Source: Monarcha castaneiventris obscurior
Taxonomy: Eukaryota > Chordata > Aves > Passeriformes > Monarchidae
DNA: 64,000 nt
Assembly (NCBI GenBank): GCA_026261815.1
Contig: JAMPIT010000379.1
Coordinates: 18,650,501 to 18,714,500, forward strand
Reading direction: 5' to 3'
A program made the translations under genes and the position numbers. This document shows, in pieces, positions 39,969 to 52,935 of this stretch. The notes under the pieces are model-generated. The model saw only the letters and a list, made by a program, of their open reading frames with translations. It was not told where the DNA came from and did no database searches. Within the stretch, counting starts at the first letter, position 1. Every line of letters begins with the position of its first letter.

Positions 39969-41823
39969 CTGAAAAAAAAAGAAAGAAAAGAAAGAAAACC
40001 CAGAAACATTTCCATTTAATTTCCCATTTTTCTAGAATAGTCTATTCTCTGCCCTTCAAATGTACTGACCACTTATGTGCCACATTGGTTCTGACCGCAA
40101 AAAGAATTTCAACTTCCCAAACAGACTATTTCAGTGTGAGTTCGGTTTTCGTGTTGCTTTGGGGTGGGTTTTTTGCCAGTTTCTAGCTGTAAATGCAATT
40201 TCTCTTCAGAAGCAGAAGGATAAACTGCACAAAACTCAAGATCTGGGCTCTCTGAAACAGATGACCATTATGAATGAATAAGCATGCAAGAGCTGGAAGC
40301 TGGGAAGAGTTTATCTTCAAGGTGATGCTTACTGGTCCCTGAATTATCGGATACTGATGACCTACAGGAGAGGAGGTGGAATAGAGAGCATTGTAACTGA
40401 TACTAGACAGAGAATGGGGAACAGTATTTGGTGCAGTGGCAATGCAGATTGAAAGAAGGTGTCCTTATTTGGGCTTGCTTATCACGCCTAGCCCAATATC
40501 TGTGACAGACCTGCCTGAAATGGAGAGAGGTGTTGATGGGTGTGGGTAGGCCAGAAATGAAAAGGGGAGATTGAAGGAAAAGTCAAAGACAAGGTTTTTG
40601 GTAAAGACCTCAGTGGAAACATGGGGATTGACTTGGAAAGTGAAAAAAATTAATCTGGCCTTGTAACACAGGACACTTTCAGGCTCTTTGCTCTTTTTTA
40701 AACAAAACAAAACATAAAGAAAAAGAAACACCATACCTCAGTCTCTATCTTTGCAAAATGTTGTGTGGGAATTGAGCTAAGAGTCTTACTATTCCAGCCA
40801 GGCTTATGGCTGAAACCATGTTCAGAGTTTTAGAAATTTAAAGATAAAATGCTTCAGAGTGTGTAAGTGCTAAGAACATCCAGGGCTGTCCTATCCCTAC
40901 GAATAACTACTCAGTAATAATTTGGTGAACCCAGCAATACAGCTGTGACCTCAAATGCTGTGTTAAACAAGGAATTCTCCTGCCCATTTGCTACAATTCT
41001 CTCACACAGGGTTCATGATTCTTTTAGGAATGTCTGATCACTACGTGAAACCTAGAGGCAGGAAAGCCAGCCAAAACTCTGAGCCTTACTAAAGCTGGAA
41101 ATCTAGACTTAAAATTCTACACAAAATATAAATTATTAGCACTACAGTGAATCATATATCATAACATAAATTAATAATATATTACTCAGTGAAATGCTAA
41201 GTGTGATTTTTAATACTGTATGACAGATTTTTTAATTTATGAACTGTCTATTAAATTTAAAAGTCCTTCCATTTCTTTCTTCTCTATCATATATTAAAGT
41301 CTCCTTTTGTTTGAGTCTCCTAATCCTTCATTTATTAACAATACCACTCTCACTTTTCTATTATTGCTTTTGGATTCTTTCCTTTCATTATTTCCTTTAT
41401 TTTCCTTTTACTTTTCAAGTCTCTTGATATTCAATTTTCATGACAAAATTATGTAAGAATTAGACCCAAATGTTTTCTGTCTTTCTTCCCATGTATATAA
41501 TATCTTACATGAATATATTAAACTCATATATGTCACTCTTGGAGTGATCCATAAATAATATAAAATAATAATAGGGCAAATAATATCTATCACCTGTAGT
41601 AGGTAAAATATGGTAGTTTTTCTCCCTGGAGTTCTTTCATTTCTACTGGCTTTACTACCTAGTAATTAGTATAATGTGGACTCCAGATCCAGATAATCCT
41701 CAGTAGAAGTGTTTTTGCCTGCCAGATACTTACTATATAAACATTTACGTATGCATCTATGTTGATTAAAATTTTCTCAATCTCTGCTAAATTGAAACCC
41801 AGGTCAAAAAGTACAAGACTAAC

Positions 41824-41858
<35 letters not shown>

Positions 41859-44800
41859 AAAAAAAATACTTCCCTTGTAATTATATTCCTTTGTGGAAAT
41901 GTAAATTCCCATAATCAAAACTATACATAATTGCCAGTTAGTTGCCTTAAGCACAAGGATTTGTGTTTTTTCTATAAAAGTCCCAGTCCCTTTATAACAT
42001 GGTTACCCTTGGGAAGGTCCATAAATAACATGATTTTTCAGAACTCTAATTTTTATAACTGGATCATACATAAAAAAGGTTGTTCTCTAAATGTTTTTGT
42101 GGCATTTTTTTCTGCTTAGACCATGGTTTATCCAAAAGATTTTGAATGAGCATTTAAATTGGAGAAGACCCAGGGTGCATCCGTGCAACCCCCATGTTAT
42201 TTAACACCCTACTGTAGCAGCCAGAGTTGTAGGGGGGATTGTGCAGATCCTTTGGGATACACAACACCAGCAAAGCCATGTCTAGCAGTCACCACTGAGC
42301 TGTTCTACACCTACTTTTTGATCTAACACACCCAAACAGGGTGAGAGGGGAGAGGGCTTTGTAATACAAGAGGCATGAATGATCACATCAGCAGGGTCAT
42401 CTGAGCAGTATCCCTAGCTAATAAAGATTTCTTTTAGTGCTCTCACAAGTAGAAGGGAACAAATGGTGTCCACAGTGTTGTTACTATCAGTGATTTGTGA
42501 AACATGCCATTTTCATGCCATGTATCATAGTGTAGTGTGCAGGAGAGATTTGCAAGCCATTAAAGGAATTACTGTATTGTGAAGCGCTTGAATAAATTTA
42601 AACACATGAGTTTCAGCAAGTGAATTGAAACTATTGTGGCTGCTCCTTTTATGTGTGTCGTCTTGTACTTTTGGGCGCTAATTTTTAACATAGATGTTGT
42701 GAGAGTGATTTTGTCTTTATCCTTTAACTGAAAAAATTCTCTGATCTTAAGAGGATTCCTGGGCAAGTGCCTGAAGATTGAAATACTTTTCATTGATAGG
42801 TTCTAAAAATTCACTGGCTTACACGTTCTCCTGCTGAAATGCTTGAGTTTTGCCCTGACACCAAAGAGCAGTTCAATTTTCAGTCTGGGCTTTGGTCCCT
42901 ACATTGTATCTGCCAACAATGGTATCAGCTGTGATCTAGACACCTGTCTGTTAGAAACTACACTGAGACCACAAACTCATTTCATACAGATCACTGAAAA
43001 GACATTAGATAGCAATAATTGCTGTTACTTCCAACCTGGATTAGATTTGAACCAACAACCTAGGATTCATATTCTATTACTGGTCCCCTGAGTTGTTCAC
43101 GTCTCTTGAATTCTTTCTCTGATGTTATGTTATGTATTCTTGAAGTAATATATCAGATTCCTGATTCTGTGCACAAAGGAAGGAGAATTCATATGAATAA
43201 TTCTTCAGTGAATGTGGATTTGTATCCAAAAATATGTAATATAAACCCAATCTATTTTACGAACATTAAAATTCTGATACCTTCCTAGAAAACAAAAATT
43301 AATTATGCCTTTCTCAGGTTAGGATCATTTTGAAGGCTCCTGCCCCTAACAAATTTATGTTTGGATTATTTGGATCTGCAGCACATATAGTGCAGACCCA
43401 AGTAGTTCGGAGGTTACTGAGTTTCATGACAGAATCCTGAGTGGGACTAAATACACTGTTGAAGTAAGTCCTCTACAGAAATAGATGGATTTGCACCAGT
43501 AAATGTCAGCAAGGAATAAAGAAAATAAATTCTTGAGATATTCTAGTTGGGGGAGGTATATATGTTAAAAATATACATACTGCCATCAGCAATACCTGTA
43601 AAAGATTTTGCATAGACATGTATGGGATCAAATAGCCATCATAAATGACTATTTTATAACTCTACTGTAAACTCTATTTTAAAGGTACATATTTGACCTC
43701 ACAGTAGATTAGGACTGTGACAAACAGCATTTTTGCTCTTGTATTTTTTCAGCCAAACCACAGTGGGTTTAACACTGTTCAAACCTGTATTACATCTGCA
43801 CACAAAAAAAATCAGCAATAAGATACATTCATTTCAGCGGTGTGTATCACCAAAGACCTCTTTTTAGTTTAAAAAAATAAAAAAGGAAAATCAAAACCCT
43901 GAGTCCTAGATAATAGTTTCTATACAGTGCTGTGTTTAACTGAGAGTTCATGTTTACTGCTCAGTTGTAAAAAACTGAGAAAATAGAGCTTTGTTACCCA
44001 GACACTGATGAAACGCTAAATAGCATTGCAGACAGAGCTGTATAATGAGTACATATTAAAATGTCTTTGGTGTCTTCTGAGAGTGCAGAACATTACATGT
44101 TACTCTGACCATAAACGTATAACAATTGTGGTTTTGTAAAATAAGTTGAAACCTCCTGCAGTCTGAAATATAGAACAATGCAGATGACTAATTTGAATCA
44201 ACGAGGTTCCACGTGGCATGTCACAGTGGGATTCCTAATGATCTTCTACAAGGATACTGTTTGTCTAAGGCTCTCATTTTCCATCCTGTGATGTGTGGAT
44301 GTGAACTATGCTGAAAATAATACGAGGCTAATTACCAACCTTGTCAATGGCAATTCACATACAATGATAAACCATATTTCTAAAAAAAAAAACAAATTAA
44401 ATTAAGCCACATATCCTTTCAGTAACAAGGACACTGAAACTAAAGATGGTTTCAGCATCTGCTCATAGGTTCTTTGTTTCTAACAGGATTTTTCAGGCTG
44501 GATGTCAGAACAGGTGGGACTAAAATAAGGGAAAAAAAATCCAAACCAGACTACAGCTTTAAAAAGTAACATCCACAACACCATAATCTTCAGCATTTTC
44601 AGACCAAAAATATGAGAAAGAATATAACAGATTTTTGTGGGAAGGATGGTTATCCTATTTGTCTTTTTTTATAAAGCTCCTCCTTGTTTTCTTTCATGCA
44701 TTTATAATGTAAAACTGTTCGACAATATTGTAAAGGTCCTGTAGACAGAGTTTCAGTTTTTCATTGCATTTTCATTCAGTTAATCAACTTTTTTTTTTTT

Positions 44801-47399
44801 CCATCCAAGATTGGCCATAGTACAGCAAATTAAAATGAAACTGCTACCTTTAAATCCTGACATCCTTTTACAGTCACTGAATAGCCAAAATTACCCAATG
44901 GGACAAGAAAAAAAATATTTAGTAAATTGACAAAGGGTGATGTATGTTGTTTTAAATTCCCATATAATGTTTTCAGTCTTTGTAAAACATTTTATCCTTC
45001 CAGGTTAAATACACACAAGACATCAAGTGCCATTTACTATGTAAATGCTAAAGCACACTGTTAGTAACAAGTCCAAGCTATTCTCACCTTATTGACTTAC
45101 TTTGTTATCTTCTTTTGTGATACATGACTTAGGGAATGGGGGTTACTCTTCTGGATCTTATATATTTTTTTTCCATCAGTGTCTCATAGACCCAGTTGCA
45201 AATACAGGCAGGCAGATCCACCTCCCTGTGTGTCATTCTCTCTACAGCTACACACAGACAGACATGCATATACACATATGCAGCTTTTCTAGTTAATAAC
45301 ATATTGATAGGTCAGAAAACTGGGTATCCTATGAAGTATGACAGAACATTGCGTCAATTTTTATACCTCTTTTGATGCAATGGAAAGTATTAGACATAAA
45401 TGGCTGTGTTACAAGCATTAGAGAATCTACCTTCCTGATATGCTATTGAATTAAAGCAGCTTCTTTTATAGTCAGTGCTTCTGTAGCATAAGTGAGTTTA
45501 GTGACAAAACAAAACAAGAGATAGAGCAATTGAAGCAGATGTTCCATGAAACTCTTACCATACAGAACACAAGGGTCTGGCATATAGCTCATCAGTAAAA
45601 CATGAGAATGTACTTGAGTAGAAAAATCACAATCTGGTACCCACAGGCTATTGCCTGCATCTCATGTAAACTGATAAATTAAAGATGCTGCACCATTTTT
45701 CCTTGTCTTTCCTTTGTCAAATGCAATCATTTAAACATGCATTTTGGTACTGGAAAACTTAAAAAATAAGCAAACATGCAAACGTATACCTAGCTTGCTG
45801 AAGCACAGCCTTCTACAGACATTAGATTTTTTCTTATCATCTCCGTGTGTATTTTTTTTAATCTCAAATAATATTGTTTATTTTGCCTGAGGATTTGGAC
45901 TTGTAAAAGCAAATTTCAAAGTCTGCCCACTCCACCCCCTCTATCGCTATTGGTGGTAGTGAGAGATGTTTTTTATCAAAGATTCTGCAGAGAAAAACAT
46001 CCATTTATGGTCACTTTGTAAGGAACCATTTTAAAATTATGTAGGTGTTAAATAAACCCACCTATAACCACTAATAAAAAAATATTGTTATGCTATGTAA
46101 AATAAAATGTGTTCTGAAAGTCAAAATAATCAAATATAAAAAGCAAACTGTCCCCAGACGTTTTGATAGACTGGCAAACAATGTAGCGAAAGTATAAGAA
46201 TTTTCAATTGTGATGCATAAACACAATTTATGGTTTTTGAGAATTTGATTATATTTACATCCACAGAATTTTGCCAGGACTGGGACAGTTTTAGTGTTCT
46301 TTGCCGACCAAGGTCAGATTTAACAACCACAGAGGAGAAACATGCAGCCATAACTTGATAAATGTTATTTTTTTTCAGTATAATACAACTAATAATAAAT
46401 ATAAAAGATAAACAGGCTTTGATTTTTTAAACTTTAATCTTTTTATCATTATTCTTCTTCTGTTCTTTATTCCTTGGAATAGCTTTTGTGAAAATGTTTT
46501 ATGAATGGTTAATATTCCTTGCTTGTCTCTGGCAAGCTGAAGCTAAGTGGGACAAAATGCAAACAGAGCATTACCCGTTAAAATTTTAATACCACATCAC
46601 AATTTTCTAATGGAGCAATCAGAATTGCAAAACAGTGTTAGTCTACTGAAACCAATAATAAATCGGCTAAGAGCTGCTAAGAGCAGCACCTCCTGCAAGT
46701 AGTGGACTACAGCCAAACATTGCACGATTTACAAGGACAACTGGTTTCTTTCATTTAAAAACTTATCAGTCTTCTCAAAGTGTTCAGAAATTAACAGTTA
46801 ACATCTCTGCACAGGTTATTGTAGTATTTTAATTTGGGCACATTTGAAATCATAAATGTATTAAAAACCAGGAGAGAAATGTAATTTGAAATAAGCACTG
46901 TAGTTTTAGTTTCAATACAGGGCAGGATTACAATGAAATAAAGCGCACACATATGCACTAGGTAATGTGTTTATTTAGTTCTTCCACTCTTTTGTTCTTA
47001 TTATTGACATTACTAAAGACGACATTGAAGCGTCTTCCTGCAGATACTTAGCCTTGAGTAACGCAGACTAACATGTACCTTTTTGCTTAACAGGCGGGTT
47101 TCCAGGGGTATTCCAGGTAGATGACTTTCTCTTTTACCAATTTGGCGGACACTGTGATTAACCTATGTGCTTGCCACTGCAGAAAAAGTGACCATGTCCT
47201 AAGAATTCACGACTACATGGAAAGCAGGGGACAGAAGAAAAGTTTCTCAACCTTCCAACGACTACAAAAACACAATAAAGGCACTAGAATCCTTTTAAAG
47301 TGCACTTATATCTGCATGAAGAGTGAAATAAACTCTTCCTAAAATCTCATTCTCGATGTCATTCTCAACTCCATACCCTCGATGTCAAGATGGCTTTGA
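39969..47399. other. Unique noncoding DNA, no gene seen
   Basis: AT-rich. No recognised coding, RNA or mobile feature apart from homopolymers, including the A30 tract. The plus-strand frame at 39749-40186 (145 codons) overlaps the opposite-strand feature and has no domain. Confidence 0.5.
41827..41866. repeat. A30 homopolymer tract
   Basis: Thirty consecutive A residues, then GG, then eight A. The length suits a retroposed poly-A tail. However, no AATAAA lies just upstream, no target-site duplication is visible, and no gene-like or LINE-like body precedes it. A slipped simple repeat is equally likely. Confidence 0.9.
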
Positions 47400-47900
47400 G
47401 TGTTTATTTTTGATGGAGCTATGGCATTAAGATTTGTTGTAGCCTTCGGCTCTCACTGTAAAGGCAATGATATTTTCACTCTGTGCTTGCCTAAGTGGAT
47501 TAGGCTCTGCATTGAAACACACAAAGTATGAGCCAGAGCCTCTGCATCGCAGGGTCTTAGAGCTTGCTCTTGCAGGGTGAAAGCAACAGCAGTGATCCCC
47601 CAGCTGTGATTTCTTCAGGGACAGTCTCATGGCTGCTGCCTGCAATGCCACCCACACATCTGCTCAATGTTCTCTCTCATAAGGGACTGGGATTTGATGT
47701 TCGCTTGAAGAGAGGAGGTGATGCTGCTAATCCTTGATTAACTGCAGCCCCTTTTCCTCACAGTCACTGAGCAGATTGAACTCATAAAATTCAGACTTGC
47801 CGAGAGCACTTGCGACCATTTCCCAGGAGTGTCTGCAGGGACTGGAGCTGCCCATGCCTGCATTATGCAGCCACTGGCCCCTCTTGCTTTTCATTCCTCT
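47400..47900. other. GC-richer noncoding segment, unassigned
   Basis: It is less AT-rich than its flanks, with a 76-codon minus-strand frame (47427-47657) that has no recognised domain. A plus-strand pyrimidine tract ending CACAG at about 47761 resembles an acceptor, but no long frame follows it. I cannot assign a function. Confidence 0.3.
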
Positions 47901-50900
47901 TGAATAGCACTTGTTGACTTAGTAGTAGAAACTGAGTCCACTTGGATAATAAAGTGCTCTTAGTACTCATGTTTTGAATATGACATTTTGCAAAAAGATG
48001 TCTCCATAGCATGCAGGGACACAGCTTTCTGGACAGCTGTTTCAGGACAATTGTTCAAATTAATAAACCCCCAAAATACCAGTTCACAGAAGTAACCTCC
48101 TACCAGAATGGGAGTTATCAATTTCTATTAGTAAGGCACCTTCAACACACAACTGAACAATTTTCATTTTAACTGCCAAGGGGATATTGTGTGATATATG
48201 CTTAATTTGTGACTGCCCATCATCTTTGAGGGTCTGGGCTTAAGTCATGGTTGGGTCACAAATCAGAATATGTTCAATGGCCTCATCTAAGTCTTCAGCT
48301 ATCTATATCACAAACCTCCCACAATCTGACATGGGGAGCAATCTCTGCTCAAGGCCCATAACTAGAATAGCAAGGGTGCTGCAGGTCAGAACTGAGATTT
48401 ATTGAAAGGGATGTGCAGAGAAGTTTAGTCCCTCACTTTCATGAGCACTAAATTCACTCAAGATTTTAATAATAAAAAATGCAGGGTTGTCTGACAACAT
48501 TCATTTTTTTTTCATGAGCCTGTCTTCTCAAATTCACAGGCTAATGCTGCACATAGTGACACAGCCAGTGTCACTCATGACAGCGTTTACCTGCATTGCA
48601 ACAACATGACTTGCCTGTCAACCTTAAATGTTTGACAAACTGCTCTTTTTTCCCAAAATAAATGCATAAATAACATGAAGATATGTGAAACTGTTGGGGG
48701 TTTTTGTTAGGTTTTTTTAAAGGGCAGGCATCAAGTTTGTCTTCTTTGCAGTTCTGGCTGCATTGCAGATGACCGGGTTGTGGACCAAAACACTCAAAAG
48801 GCTGAGAAGTTAATTTTGTTACTAACTGACTTCTTCCTTCCATTTCCCTCCAGTATCTACTTCCACAGCATGCAAAATGTCTGCAGGTACTTAGCCTGCA
48901 AAATCTACATACATATGCTATATATATAATGTATATAATAAAAATGAGGGAAAAAAATTAATGAAATCCTACACACTAAATAAATAAAATAATTCAAAAT
49001 TAATGCATCTTCAGGTGAGATGTGACAAAAGAACTGTAAAAAGTGAGTGTTTCCCTTTAAGAACTACATGTCACCAAAACCAACAAGACTTTCATTAGCA
49101 ATGAAGCTATTTCACTAAAAAAAATGGAGTCGGTTCTGCATTCAGCCACATTTTTAATAAAAGCATCCAAAGTGGTAGCCATCAGGTGAAACAGGCTGCT
49201 TTTAACAGTGTCAAACATGATTATTGGAATCACAATACACTTTCTGAATACCTTTCTTTATTAATTGGAATGGTGAGAGCTCTCCCCCTGTTTTAGTCTC
49301 CTATAACTACCAAGAAGATATGTGCTGGTCACAAAAGAATTTGTGATGATCTCATTTCTTCCTTTGGAGATAATGCTGAGCTCTTCAGGTAGCTTGCTGT
49401 TGAACAAGATTTCACATCTTTACTCTAGGAGACAGACATTCTCACTTTCATGTTATCTCCTGCATCCTACAGCTTTCATGTGCTTTCTTAAACACAACCA
49501 CCTACAGAAACTGTTATGTTTATTTAATCAGCCTGTGTGTAAAACTGGATTGCTAGAGAACATAAATAGGCACTGCCTTGTCTCAAAGAAAGGTTGGAGA
49601 AGCTGAGGATATTCTGGACTGAGGACTGTTCAGTTTGAGTTTGGAATGGAAGGAACAGGACTGCATTACCATTAACTTAATTTGCCTGCAGAAAAATTAT
49701 TTGTAATAAAAGTTCTTAAAAAAATTCTGGTCATCCACACTGCTGAGCAGGCAGAGAACAAAGCACAGGTGTGACCTGTAAAACCAGAAACTGCACCAGA
49801 GTTCTGTTTTTCACTAATTCAGCTATCCTTCAGAAGATCTGTACTCTGTACCTTCTACCAGGCCAAGAACATATTCATAATTTAAGGAGCAACACCACAA
49901 CAGCAGATATTGGATGAGACATGAGACTGTCAAAACAGTGGCCCTGGATTTGGCTTTTGACTTTGCCAAATTCTTAGTGATTATATATGTTCCCTCACAA
50001 AGTGTTCAGCTTTCTTTCACTGTAACATTGGAGCTCATTTCAGACTGCATAACAGGATGTCATAAACGGTGCTATACTGGAGAAAAATTGCTCCTGCTTT
50101 CAGTTGTCTGTGCTGGGATCACTCAAAAGCAGCTGGAATACCTGATTAATCACATCATGGAGCCTCACAGGTGGTTCCTTACAAGCACACACTAATAATA
50201 GCTCTATATTATAAATAGTTTGCCTATCGTCTTAATCACGTGGAATACTTGATAGTGACCATCAAGTGTAGATCATGGCATCGGGAGTATTCACAGTTAG
50301 AACCACTCTAAGCACCAGGACATCTTGAGAGGCCAGCTACAAAGTGTGATCTTCCATTTTAGTTGCTCATTCTCTTCAAGTCAGCCAGAATGGGATCTGC
50401 CTAGTTACACAGCTGAAAGTACTCAGAAACAGTCATTCAGTGCAGTGGGGAAAAGAAGGGATGTTTAGTAATTTAAAGCTTGCTCTAATTTAAATTCAGT
50501 GAGTTCTTGGATCTGCTTAGCTGCATGTCTAAGGGGTGAATAATTTTACCTTGAATATTTATACCTTGCTTTTACTCAGAACTAATAGAGTTCTTCCATT
50601 TCCTTTTCCTTTCAAAATGAATGCCAGTTTTGCATATTACCGCTTCTCCACTATACTCTTATTTTTTCTTAGCTTTCAAAAACCTGTGTTTGCTGAGCAA
50701 AATAAGGGGAGAGTAAAAGTGGCTAACCTTGTGGTAAGCTTCAGTAGTGCTTTTGTGAGCTAGACAGCACATGTTTCTTCAGAAAAGACTTCAAAGAATG
50801 ACACAAAATGCAAGTAATGGAAGCAGACAGCTTTGCTAATGGCAGACATTCATCCAGGATTCCTGCTATTTTAACATCCTGCTCTCAGGCTTGAAGAGCA

Positions 50901-52864
50901 GAAGATCAGTGGCAAAGTCACACTATAGCTTCTAAATCTGCTTGTGGAGTGGACCTGTGTCAAGCAGTCTAGAAGTATCAATAAAGGTCCAAGATGTCTG
51001 TTCTACAAATAAAAATTAAAAAGCAAGAGCACATTAAAAAACAAATGGAGGAACATTACATTGCAGCTCTATCCAGAAAGCTTAGCCAATCTAAAGATGT
51101 CACTATATTCTCTTTTAACTCAGAATATATAGGTTGTACCTAAAGTTATCTGGCAGGTATACTACAATATCAGGTATTGTCATGTTCAGTCTCAATGCAA
51201 ATATCATCATTCAAAAATAAAGGTTTAAAAAATGCTTTTGTGCAGAGCCTCTGCCTCTGCTGGCAGTCTCTCCAGTTTTCTGTCTCTGTAGAAGAACATA
51301 GCACATCCTCCCTGCAGGTACAATCCTGCTAGAAATCACAGAAGCATTGCTTGTTAGACCATTGCTATCCCCAGGACAGCCATTCAGGAGTCCCACAAAG
51401 CTGATCTGACAATCCAAAAAGTGCTACCTTTGGTAAGAGCTGCAGAGGTTTGTTTCTGGGAGGCTGACTGTTCACTTACACGTGCAGGTTCTGCCAAAAA
51501 GCAATTCTTTCTTGTGCTGTGTAGCTGACAGCAGAACAAACATTAGGGCATGCCAAGGCACGTGCCACAGTCTGTCTTACAGACAGACACCTCTATCATT
51601 TGAGAAGCTTTCTGTTTCTTTAACTTATTACTTATCATTTGCAGTGATCAAAATCCTTTAAATATTTCTTTTTTAACCAAGACATTTTCAGACGGCAGAA
51701 GAAAATAGTTCAGCATTCTCTCACTGACAAGCCTACCCAGCACATCTACCATTCGAAAGAAATGCTAACAAACTTCAGTGCAGGCAATTCCAAGTCTCCA
51801 AAAAGGAGAAAACTTCTTTCTAAAGACCTGGAGGTGAACCAGGAAGGCACCGTCCCTGCTGGAGTCATATACATTTACTGGGGAGGGAGCCACAGGGTTT
51901 GGAACCCATATCACCTTTACACTGCACAGGGGTGTGGGTTCATGTACCTCATTATTTGTCACTCATGCAATACACTTGAGGATTCTCTATATCACACAAA
52001 AGCCTGTGCATATTAGTCCATGTTCTGCTGAGAGGTAATAAATTCAAAACTGATTTAAGTAAATACTTTAACTGACCAAGTTTCTTTTTTTTCTTTTTTT
52101 TTCTTTTTCCTTTGGGTCCTTTCATTGAAAAACTGAATTTGAAGGCCTGATCTTCTTTCTGTGCGCAGTTATTTGATATATAACAATCATGTTTCCTCAC
52201 ATTTTTTTCTCTCCCCAAATGTAACTGCACACATGATTTTACTCTCGGACATTCAGATCATTGTTAAACCTACTGCCTATAGGAACAGGCAGAGGACAAA
52301 AATTTATCTGGAAAAAAAATTAGAAAAATTCATAGAAGAGATGTACATCATTGGATATTAAACATGAAAGCCAAGATGCAACCTCTGGCTCAGAAAAAAA
52401 AATCACTAAGATGCTGATTGCTGGGAGCTGAGAAATTATACCATGGGAAGGATCACTCTATAACTGCCTTATTTTTTTCTGTTCTTTCCCTAAGGGTCAG
52501 TGTTAGAGCTAGGAGACTTTGGTCCTTTGATCTAAGCTCCCAAACAGGTCACAGAAGGAATAATTCCTATAAATCCTCAGTGAAAATAAACATACTCCAA
52601 GTTAAAAAGGAGCCTTACCTTATTCAAACATTAGTTGGTCCTCGTGGCCTTTCAAATACTGCAGCCTACTAATAGTCATGAAAAGTTCAATGCATCTGAC
52701 ATGCTATAAACTTCAGAGAGATATTTAGTTTCCAGATCCCCAAGTTCTACCACAGAAAGCAAAGACAAGAGGGCTTTAACCAAATACCTAGATTTTTAGA
52801 GGGTCTTCCTCTCTCTGTCATTGTCTTGGTTATTTTCTCAAGATAAGATCCCTCCCTTTCTGTA
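47901..52864. other. Unique noncoding DNA, no gene seen
   Basis: AT-rich sequence with a polypyrimidine T-rich tract (52081-52113) and short AT repeats near 48915. Open frames of 60-94 codons show no domain. Confidence 0.5.
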
Positions 52865-52935
52865 AGAAGGAAGTTTAAGAAATGCTTTACTGAGTCAGAC
52901 CAAAGCCTGGGCTCATCTAACCTGTCTGCCATCCA
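52865..52935 (-). mobile_element. Ancient amniote repeat 3' tail
   Basis: The plus strand reads AGGAAGTTTAAGAAATGC then TTTACTGAGTCAGACCAAAG and CTCATCTA. From memory this matches the tail, in reverse complement, of an old interspersed repeat common in amniotes. That tail is recognised by ACTGAGTCAGACCA followed by GGTCCATCTAG; in reptiles it ends tRNA-headed SINEs. Here a short insertion splits the second part. No tRNA-like head was seen to the right, so only the tail remains. The orientation follows from that comparison and the exact family name is uncertain. Confidence 0.5.

Noticed and set aside
39749..40186. 145-codon plus-strand open frame as a gene
   Set aside because: It is largely opposite a GC-richer open minus-strand segment. 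Its translation has no domain and ends in low-complexity Lys-rich and hydrophobic sequence.
41827..41866. Processed pseudogene with poly-A tail
   Set aside because: No polyadenylation signal just upstream, no coding-like body and no target-site duplication were seen.
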